From Alcanivoracaceae bacterium (GTDB lineage Bacteria; Pseudomonadota; Gammaproteobacteria; Pseudomonadales; Alcanivoracaceae): a DNA stretch of 64,000 bases. The DNA lies in contig JARGPN010000008.1 of NCBI GenBank assembly GCA_029213045.1, positions 1 to 64,000 of the forward strand, written 5' to 3'. The notes under the pieces are model-generated. The model was not told where the DNA came from and made no database searches. It saw only the letters and a program-made list of their open reading frames with translations. Shown piece by piece: positions 56,177 through 64,000 of this stretch (its first letter is position 1; every line of letters starts with the position of its first letter). The position numbers and the translations under genes are program-made.

Positions 56177-56437
56177 ATGGCACATAAAAAAGCCGCGGGC
56201 AGTACCCGCAACGGTCGCGATTCAGAAAGTAAACGCCTTGGTGTAAAACGCTATGGCGGCCAACTGGTAAGCGCAGGCGAAATTATCATTCGTCAGCGTG
56301 GCACCCAGTTTCATTCTGGTCCGAATACAGGCATTGGCCGTGACCACACTATCTTCGCCACCAGCACCGGTCGCGTGAAGTTTGAAGTGAAAGGTCCGCA
56401 CAGCCGCAAGTTCGTGACAATCGAACCGGTTGCCTAA
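56177..56437 (+). CDS. rpmA: 50S ribosomal protein L27
   Basis: 86 residues. The N-terminus [21 protein letters not shown] reaches the peptidyl transferase centre; no Firmicutes-type prepeptide is present. ATG follows TAGAGGATTTGAACA. Confidence 0.98.
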   Translation: MAHKKAAGSTRNGRDSESKRLGVKRYGGQLVSAGEIIIRQRGTQFHSGPNTGIGRDHTIFATSTGRVKFEVKGPHSRKFVTIEPVA

Positions 56438-56455
56438 GTTCTTAGGAACTTAAAG

Positions 56456-56488
56456 AAAGCCCCGCCGGTTCGCCTGCGGGGCTTTTTT
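56456..56488 (+). terminator. Terminator after rpmA
   Basis: AAAGCCCCGC (56456-56465) and GCGGGGCTTT (56476-56485) with more T. A small AAGTTC/GAACTT hairpin lies just before it. Confidence 0.9.
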
Positions 56489-56617
56489 GTTTTGGTCGGT
56501 GGGTGCTTTGCTTGGGGCTCGGTGACCGAATATTTGTTATAGGAAGTATTTGTGCGGATGTCCTGTAAAAGGGCCACCGACGCCTTCCGAAAACGTTACT
56601 ATTAGCGAAATCTTTGA

Positions 56618-57838
<1,221 letters not shown>

Positions 57839-57862
57839 TCGAAGTAGGACGTAGAGGCGAAT

Positions 57863-58969
57863 ATGGCGCGTCAGGGACGCTGGGTTATTAAAATCGGCAG
57901 TGCGTTGTTGACCAATAATGGTCAGGGACTTGACTGTGCGTTGATGCAAAGCTGGGTTGATCGAATGGTCGACCTGAAGCGCCAAGGCATTGAAGTGGTT
58001 GTGGTGTCGTCCGGTGCGGTGGCCGAGGGTATGACTCGACTTGGCTGGCAAAAAAGGCCCGCGTCTGTGCATGAGTTACAGGCTGCAGCAGCGGTTGGTC
58101 AGATGGGATTAATCCAAGCGTGGGAGTCGCGCTTTCAAACGCACGGCTTGCACACTGCGCAAATTCTTTTAACCCATGATGATTTGTCTGATCGTAAGCG
58201 GTATCTCAATGCGCGCTCTACATTAGAAGCGTTAATCGGATTGAATGTGGTTCCTGTCGTCAACGAAAACGACACGGTAGTAACGGACGAAATTCGATTT
58301 GGCGATAACGATACATTGGCTGCCTTGGTGGCCAATTTAGTTGTCGCTGATCGTTTGATTATTCTCACGGATCAAAATGGTTTGTATGAGTCCGATCCGC
58401 GAAATAATCCTTCGGCAGAAATGATTAAAGAAGCACAAGCGTCTGATCCCCATTTATATGAAGTCGCCGGTGATTCTGGGAGTGGATTGGGTCGTGGCGG
58501 GATGATTACTAAAGTGCGCGCAGCAGAGCTGGCAGCGCGTGGCGGCGCGAAAACAAATATTTGTTCCGGTCGCAGCCCCGATGTACTTGTGCAAATAGCG
58601 AAGGGCGAAAATCCTGGCACGTTGCTGCATCCTGACACGTCTCCTATGAATGCCCGCAAGCAATGGTTAGCAGGTCATCTGCAAATGCGCGGAAAACTCA
58701 TTCTTGATGATGGTGCGGCGAAGCGTTTGCGTGAAACGGGCGCGAGTTTGTTACCAGTGGGTGTGATGCATGTTGAGGGTGAGTTTTCTCGCGGCGAAAT
58801 GGTGCTGTGCGAAGATCAGCATGGCGAGCGTATCGCTGGCGGTTTGGTAAATTACGATGCCTGGGAAGCGACGAAAATTGCCCGCAAGAAAAGCGGCGAA
58901 ATCCAGCAAGCGTTGGGGTATATCAACGAAGAAGAATTAATTCATCGTGATAACTTAGTTATTTTTTAA
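57863..58969 (+). CDS. proB: Glutamate 5-kinase
   Basis: 368 residues. The amino-acid kinase domain (about 1-255: [37 protein letters not shown]) catalyses the first step of proline synthesis; a PUA domain follows (about 275-355). Starts 24 bases after obgE, the usual obgE-proB pair. Confidence 0.96.
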   Translation: MARQGRWVIKIGSALLTNNGQGLDCALMQSWVDRMVDLKRQGIEVVVVSSGAVAEGMTRLGWQKRPASVHELQAAAAVGQMGLIQAWESRFQTHGLHTAQILLTHDDLSDRKRYLNARSTLEALIGLNVVPVVNENDTVVTDEIRFGDNDTLAALVANLVVADRLIILTDQNGLYESDPRNNPSAEMIKEAQASDPHLYEVAGDSGSGLGRGGMITKVRAAELAARGGAKTNICSGRSPDVLVQIAKGENPGTLLHPDTSPMNARKQWLAGHLQMRGKLILDDGAAKRLRETGASLLPVGVMHVEGEFSRGEMVLCEDQHGERIAGGLVNYDAWEATKIARKKSGEIQQALGYINEEELIHRDNLVIF

Positions 58970-59012
58970 TTGGTTTTGCCTGCTATGAAGATGGCGGGGT
59001 AAAGAACCAGGC

Positions 59013-59047
59013 AATAAAAAAGCCGACATAAAGTCGGCTTTTTTATT
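59013..59047. terminator. Bidirectional terminator between proB and rpsT
   Basis: AATAAAAAAGCCGAC (59013-59027) and GTCGGCTTTTTTATT (59033-59047), 15 perfect pairs with an ATAAA loop. Serves both convergent genes. Confidence 0.92.
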
Positions 59048-59062
59048 TCACCAAAGAAGCTA

Positions 59063-59335
59063 TTAGGCAGCTGCGCCCATTGCTTTGATTTTGGCGTTTA
59101 AGCGGCTCTTATGACGAGCTGCTTTATTGTCGTGGAACTTACCCTTACGGGTAGCTTTGTCCAGGACCGATACAGCGGTTTGGTAAGCTTGGGAAGCCGC
59201 CGCCTGGTCACCGGACGCAATAGCCGCGTTTACCTTCTTCAGGTAAGTCCGCACCATGGAGCGCATTGCTGCATTGTGCTGGCGACGCTTCTCCGACTGA
59301 CGAGCACGTTTGCGTGCTTGCGGTGAGTTAGCCAA
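59063..59335 (-). CDS. rpsT: 30S ribosomal protein S20
   Basis: 90 residues with a TTG start codon, preceded by AGGAG seven bases upstream on the minus strand. E. coli rpsT also starts with UUG, which takes part in translational autoregulation. The protein is the all-helical 16S rRNA binder ([20 protein letters not shown] start). Confidence 0.96.
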   Translation of the reverse strand: MANSPQARKRARQSEKRRQHNAAMRSMVRTYLKKVNAAIASGDQAAASQAYQTAVSVLDKATRKGKFHDNKAARHKSRLNAKIKAMGAAA

Positions 59336-59536
59336 GGTCCTGCTCCTACTGTCTGGTTAATCTGTAAATGCTGTTTTGGGTTCGCGGCAAGGCTTAAAAG
59401 TAGGCCCTGCCCGAAAGGCCCGCAACTATGCCGATGCGTCTAGCTCTTGTCAAGGAACAGACTGCTCTAAGAGCGGTCCTTTTTATGGCGGTCAGGGCGC
59501 GGTTTCGCTACCCTTGCGCGGTTGTTGGAGGGGTGG

Positions 59537-61108
59537 ATGGAGCAGGACACAGAAAAGCAGCCAGCGAAGCGCCGTAACGGGCTACTCGCGTCAACCGCGG
59601 TCGTCAGCCTAATGACCCTGTTGTCGCGGGTGCTGGGACTGGTGCGAGATGTCGTGCTGGCCCGTCTGCTGGGCGCGTCCGCCGGCACTGACGCCTTTTT
59701 CGTGGCGTTTCGCATCCCCAATTTTCTACGGCGGTTATTTGCCGAAGGCGCCTTTAATCAGGCCTTCGTGCCGGTGTTATCGGAATACAAGACCAATGGT
59801 TCGTCGGCGGCTGTAAAGCTGTTGATAGACAGAGTCGCAGGCACGTTGGGATTGTCCCTCGCGCTGGTGACCGCCGTGGGCGTGGCGGGAGCGCCAGTCC
59901 TTATTACTGTCTTCGCGCCAGGTTTTGGCGACGAACCGCATAAAAGGGCGTTGGCAGTAGAAATGCTGCGACTCACCTTCCCGTATCTCTTCTTTATTGC
60001 GTTAACGGCCTTTGCGGGCGCGATTCTGAATACGTGGAATCGCTTTGCCGTGCCAGCGTTTACGCCTGTGCTGCTGAATATCAGTCTGATTGGGTTTGCC
60101 CTGTTCGTGGCGCCGACATTTGCAGAGGGGCGCATGGCGGTGGCGCTGGCGTGGGGAGTGTTGGCTGCTGGGATCGTGCAGTTAGCGTTCCAAATGCCGT
60201 TTCTGGCACAGCTCGGGTTAATGCCCAAGCCGCAGTTGGCATGGAAGGACCCGGGTGTTCGAAGAATTCTTAAACTGATGGCGCCGGCGATTTTTGGGGT
60301 GTCGGTGAGTCAGATCAATTTGCTGTTGGACACCGTTCTGGCGTCGCTGCTGGAAACAGGCAGTGTCACTTGGCTGTACTACTCTGATCGACTTACAGAG
60401 CTGCCTCTCGGGGTATTTGCTATCGCGATCGGCACCGTTATCTTGCCGAGTTTATCGAAAAAGCATGCAGCGGATTCTACTGAAGCGTTTTCGAAAACGC
60501 TGGATTGGGCGCTTCGGCTGGTAATCTTTATCGGACTGCCCGCTGCGGTTGCACTCGCGGTGATCGCCAAGCCTCTCCTTTCTACCCTGTTTCAATACGG
60601 CGAGTTTGGCGCGAATGATGTGCTGCGCGCATCCCAATCGCTCATGGCCTATAGCGCTGGCGTACTGGCGTTTATGCTGATTAAAGTCTTGGCACCGGGA
60701 TTTTTCGCGCGGCAAGATACCAAAACCCCAGTGAAAATTGGCGTGATCGCCATGACGGCGAATATGGTGTTCAACTTGGCGTTAGTCTGGCATTTGCATC
60801 ATGCTGGTTTGGCTCTGGCGACGTCGCTGTCAGCGTGGCTGAATGCGTACCTGCTTTGGAGCAGTCTGAAGCGCGCAGGGGTGTATAAGCCGACACCCGG
60901 CTGGCCAATGATACTCACGCGCTTCGCGCTGTCGGGCACTGTAATGGCAGTAGTGCTCTGGTCTTTGGCTAATCATTTGGGTGATCTGTCGACGGGCGTC
61001 GCGCTAGAAAGAGTGGTGAATCTATCGCTGCTAGTGCTTGCCGGCGCCGCCAGTTACTTCGTCAGTCTGGCTATACTGGGGCTTAGACCTCGTCACCTTC
61101 GTCGTTGA
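59537..61108 (+). CDS. murJ: Lipid II flippase MurJ
   Basis: 523 residues from the ATG at 59537 (GGAGGGG immediately upstream); TTG codons up to 15 bases earlier are less likely. About 14 membrane helices of the MOP superfamily; LSRVLGLVRDVVLARLLGAS and FNQAFVPVLSEY are typical. Flips lipid II across the inner membrane for peptidoglycan synthesis. Divergent from rpsT, as in other gammaproteobacteria. Confidence 0.96.
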   Translation: MEQDTEKQPAKRRNGLLASTAVVSLMTLLSRVLGLVRDVVLARLLGASAGTDAFFVAFRIPNFLRRLFAEGAFNQAFVPVLSEYKTNGSSAAVKLLIDRVAGTLGLSLALVTAVGVAGAPVLITVFAPGFGDEPHKRALAVEMLRLTFPYLFFIALTAFAGAILNTWNRFAVPAFTPVLLNISLIGFALFVAPTFAEGRMAVALAWGVLAAGIVQLAFQMPFLAQLGLMPKPQLAWKDPGVRRILKLMAPAIFGVSVSQINLLLDTVLASLLETGSVTWLYYSDRLTELPLGVFAIAIGTVILPSLSKKHAADSTEAFSKTLDWALRLVIFIGLPAAVALAVIAKPLLSTLFQYGEFGANDVLRASQSLMAYSAGVLAFMLIKVLAPGFFARQDTKTPVKIGVIAMTANMVFNLALVWHLHHAGLALATSLSAWLNAYLLWSSLKRAGVYKPTPGWPMILTRFALSGTVMAVVLWSLANHLGDLSTGVALERVVNLSLLVLAGAASYFVSLAILGLRPRHLRR

Positions 61109-61169
61109 CCCTTATAATTCGGCGCTTGGCCCACGCGGGCTGCGTCGCGCACTAGGCATTTAGGTATAA

Positions 61170-62105
61170 ATGGAATTGATCCGAGGTTTACACAATTTAC
61201 GTCCGCGGCATCAGGGCTGCGTGGCAACCATCGGCAATTTTGACGGTGTGCATCTTGGCCATCAGCAGATTCTTGCCCAGTTGTTGGCACAGGCGCGCGA
61301 ACGCGGCGTGAAATCCACGGTGATGTTGTTTGAGCCACAGCCGCAGGAATTTTTTGCGCCGGAATCAGCGCCACCGCGATTAATGACATTGCGCGATAAA
61401 GTTCGTGCTCTGGCCGACGCGGGTGTCGATCAGCTGTTGTGTTGTCGGTTTAACGATGCGTTCCGTAGCCAAACAGCTGATGAATTTGTACAAAATATTT
61501 TAGTGAACGGATTAGGCGTTGAATATTTAGTTGTTGGTGATGATTTTCGTTTTGGTGCTGGCCGCGAAGGGGACTTTTCCTATTTGCAGAAAGCTGGCCG
61601 TGAAAACGGATTTGAAATTACCGATACGCCCACTTGCCTAGTGGACGGTGAGCGCGTTTCAAGCACACGTATTCGTTCGGCATTGCAAGATGGGAAGTTG
61701 GATATCGCTGCGCAATTGTTGGGGCGTCCGTATCGTATTAGTGGTCGAGTTAGGCATGGCGATAAGCTCGGACGACAGTTGAATACGCCAACAGCAAATT
61801 TAGCCATGCGCCGCGTTCAGTCGCCGGTGGCAGGTGTGTATAGCGTGCGTGTTAGCGGCGCTGGATTGAAGCAAGCGCCGGCGGTGGCAAACGTGGGGAC
61901 GCGTCCCACAGTGAACGGCACCGATAATCGTTTGGAAGCACATTTACTAAATTTTGACGGCGATTTATATGGCCGCTATTTGGAAGTGGAATTTTTGCAC
62001 TACCAGCGATCGGAATTGAAATTTGACGGGTTGGACGCATTGAAAGCTGCGATTCAACGAGACATCGATAACGCCAATTTGTTTTTTGGCATCACTCAGA
62101 ACTGA
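61170..62105 (+). CDS. ribF: Bifunctional riboflavin kinase/FAD synthetase
   Basis: 311 residues. The N-terminal nucleotidyl transferase domain (about 15-160; [11 protein letters not shown]) makes FAD; the C-terminal kinase domain (about 180-305; [11 protein letters not shown]) phosphorylates riboflavin. Starts at ATG 61170, 61 bases after murJ; ileS follows after 8 bases. Confidence 0.96.
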   Translation: MELIRGLHNLRPRHQGCVATIGNFDGVHLGHQQILAQLLAQARERGVKSTVMLFEPQPQEFFAPESAPPRLMTLRDKVRALADAGVDQLLCCRFNDAFRSQTADEFVQNILVNGLGVEYLVVGDDFRFGAGREGDFSYLQKAGRENGFEITDTPTCLVDGERVSSTRIRSALQDGKLDIAAQLLGRPYRISGRVRHGDKLGRQLNTPTANLAMRRVQSPVAGVYSVRVSGAGLKQAPAVANVGTRPTVNGTDNRLEAHLLNFDGDLYGRYLEVEFLHYQRSELKFDGLDALKAAIQRDIDNANLFFGITQN

Positions 62106-62113
62106 AGCTGTTT

Positions 62114-64000
62114 ATGAGCACTGACTACAAGGCAACCTTGAATCTTCCGCAAACAGGCTTTCCGATGAAAGCCGGATTGGCGCAGCAAGAACCCGCGCGT
62201 TTGGCGCAGTGGGATGACAATAAGCTGTACCAAAAAATTCGGGAAAAATTTGCCGGCCGCGAGAAATTTATTTTGCACGACGGCCCTCCGTATGCGAACG
62301 GCAATATTCATATTGGTCATGCGGTAAATAAAATTCTGAAAGACATGATTATTAAGTCACGCACATTGAGCGGTTTCGATGCGCCGTACGTGCCTGGCTG
62401 GGATTGTCATGGCCTGCCGATTGAGCACAAGGTTGAGCAAAAAGTTGGCAAAGTTGGCCAAAAGGTTGATGCAAAAACCTTTCGTGATGAATGCCGTAAA
62501 TATGCGGCCACGCAAGTTGAAGGCCAAAAAGCAGAATTTATTCGTTTGGGCGTGTTTGGCGATTGGAGCAATCCGTACTTAACGATGAATTTTGAGTTTG
62601 AGGCAAACATTATTCGTGCCTTGGGCAAAATTATTCATAATGGTCATGTCACGAAAGGCTTTAAGCCCGTGCATTGGTGTTTGGATTGTGCGTCTGCACT
62701 GGCCGAGGCAGAAGTCGAATACCAAGATAAAAAATCGCCATCCATTGATGTCGCGTTTGCCGTGGTGCATCCCTCGGATTTCACGGTGCGTACCGGCGTT
62801 GAAGCGAATGCGCCACAAGTGGTGATTTGGACAACAACGCCTTGGACGTTGCCGGCTAACCAAGCGGTGGCCCTGAATCCGGAGCTTGATTACGTCGTGC
62901 TCACAGGCCAACAAGACGGTGTGACTGTCGAGTACATTGTTGCTGATGCGTTGGCGCAAGCGGTGGCCGCACGTGCAGGCTTGGAAAACATTTCTGTTTC
63001 CCAAGCGTTCAAGGGCGCGGTGCTGGATAACATGCCCGTAGCACATCCTTTTCTTGAACGCGAAGTGCCTGTCATTCTCGGTGACCATGTGACGATTGAT
63101 GCGGGTACTGGTTGCGTACATACCGCTCCGGGGCATGGCCAAGATGACTTTATCGTCGGCAAAAAATACGGCCTTGACGTAGACAGCCCGCTGCAAGATA
63201 ACGGACTGTTTCGTGAAAGCCTGCCTTACGTTGGCGGCATGCATGTGAGCAAGGCCAACGAGCCGGTTATTGAAACGTTAAAAGAATTAAATCGATTGGT
63301 TGCGTTGAGTCGTATAGAGCACAGCTACCCGCACTGCTGGCGGCACAAAACGCCGCTGATTTTCCGCGCGACGGCACAATGGTTTATTAGCATGGATGCG
63401 GCGGGCTTGCATAAACGTGCCATGGAAACCATTGAAGAGGTTCAGTGGTTTCCTGAGTGGGGCAAGGCCCGCATCGATGGGATGGTAAAAGATCGCCCGG
63501 ATTGGTGTATCTCGCGTCAGCGTACTTGGGGCGTGCCTATTGCGTTGTTCGTTCATCGCGAAACCTCAGAGCTGCACCCAAACACGCCTGCATTAATTGA
63601 GCAGGTAGCACAGCGTGTTGAGAAAGAAGGTATTAATGCGTGGTTTGAACTGGACGCAAAAGAGTTGCTCGGTGATGACTCTGATCTGTATTCCAAAGTG
63701 CCAGACACACTAGATGTGTGGTTTGATTCTGGTGTAACGCATTTCTGTGTGCTGGACCAGAACGACGCGCTGGCGGTGCCGGCTGATTTGTATTTAGAAG
63801 GCTCGGATCAACATCGCGGTTGGTTTCAATCTTCGCTTCTGACGAGCCTGGGTGTGCGCAACAGCGCGCCATACAAAACGGTGTTAACGCATGGCTTTAC
63901 CGTTGATGAGCAGGGCAGAAAAATGTCCAAATCATTGGGTAACGTGATCGCACCGCAAGAAGTGACTAATGATCTTGGCGCGGATATTTTGCGGCTGTGG
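62114..64000 (+). CDS. ileS: Isoleucine-tRNA ligase, N-terminal 629 residues
   Basis: Partial; runs off the right edge in frame (629 codons). The class I signature HIGH occurs in [12 protein letters not shown], the CP1 editing domain follows ([29 protein letters not shown]), and KMSKS lies at RKMSKSLGN near the end. Charges tRNA-Ile and edits misactivated valine. Starts [18 protein letters not shown]; lspA usually follows outside the window. Confidence 0.97.
   Translation, partial: MSTDYKATLNLPQTGFPMKAGLAQQEPARLAQWDDNKLYQKIREKFAGREKFILHDGPPYANGNIHIGHAVNKILKDMIIKSRTLSGFDAPYVPGWDCHGLPIEHKVEQKVGKVGQKVDAKTFRDECRKYAATQVEGQKAEFIRLGVFGDWSNPYLTMNFEFEANIIRALGKIIHNGHVTKGFKPVHWCLDCASALAEAEVEYQDKKSPSIDVAFAVVHPSDFTVRTGVEANAPQVVIWTTTPWTLPANQAVALNPELDYVVLTGQQDGVTVEYIVADALAQAVAARAGLENISVSQAFKGAVLDNMPVAHPFLEREVPVILGDHVTIDAGTGCVHTAPGHGQDDFIVGKKYGLDVDSPLQDNGLFRESLPYVGGMHVSKANEPVIETLKELNRLVALSRIEHSYPHCWRHKTPLIFRATAQWFISMDAAGLHKRAMETIEEVQWFPEWGKARIDGMVKDRPDWCISRQRTWGVPIALFVHRETSELHPNTPALIEQVAQRVEKEGINAWFELDAKELLGDDSDLYSKVPDTLDVWFDSGVTHFCVLDQNDALAVPADLYLEGSDQHRGWFQSSLLTSLGVRNSAPYKTVLTHGFTVDEQGRKMSKSLGNVIAPQEVTNDLGADILRLW

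Overview
The window is a piece of a gammaproteobacterial chromosome. It carries the str/S10/spc/alpha ribosomal super-operon in the Escherichia coli gene order, uvrA with a LexA box, the uvrA-MFS-ssb neighbourhood known from Pseudomonas-like bacteria, and the rplU-rpmA-obgE-proB and rpsT/murJ-ribF-ileS neighbourhoods. Type II secretion genes, a phasin-like protein, a Marinobacter-type fatty acyl-CoA reductase and several fatty-acid genes suggest a free-living, lipid-metabolising, probably marine member of the class (Cellvibrionales/Spongiibacter/Marinobacter-like). That placement is inference; there is no rRNA here to settle it.

Layout. 1-2.4 kb: end of tuf, then a second-type elongation factor G on the opposite strand. 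2.6-16.4 kb: complete S10, spc and alpha operons (rpsJ to rplQ), with recognisable promoters before rpsJ and rpsM and a terminator-like hairpin in the S10 leader. 16.4-22.2 kb: uvrA (SOS controlled), a LuxR-type regulator, a YajR-like MFS transporter and ssb. 22.2-29.7 kb: gspN-gspC-gspD, a tail-anchored double-FHA protein, then in the opposite direction a membrane adenylate cyclase and a tetratricopeptide-like lipoprotein. 29.8-37.5 kb: a five-gene minus-strand lipid cluster (CrtC-like protein, small unknown protein, GMC oxidoreductase, SDR, two-domain fatty acyl-CoA reductase) with a divergent FabR-like TetR regulator. 37.6-48.2 kb: mixed single genes (nitroreductase, ABM protein, hybrid sensor kinase, molybdopterin oxidoreductase, outer-membrane barrel, ABC1/UbiB kinase, phasin-like repeat protein, small unknowns). 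48.4-53.5 kb: a second fatty-acid region (AraC regulator, dienoyl-CoA-reductase-like SDR, HIT protein, CPXCG protein, enoyl-CoA hydratase, TetR, desaturase). 53.5-64 kb: SelW-like protein, YajG-like lipoprotein, ispB, rplU-rpmA-obgE-proB, rpsT, murJ, ribF and the first two thirds of ileS.

The most interesting part is the 29.8-37.5 kb cluster. The fatty acyl-CoA reductase should make fatty alcohols, the neighbouring SDR is clearly a copy of its C-terminal domain, the GMC enzyme could oxidise an alcohol product, and two companion proteins have no assigned function. Together with the FabR-like regulator this looks like an uncharacterised lipid pathway. No phage, insertion sequence, CRISPR array, tRNA or rRNA gene was seen.
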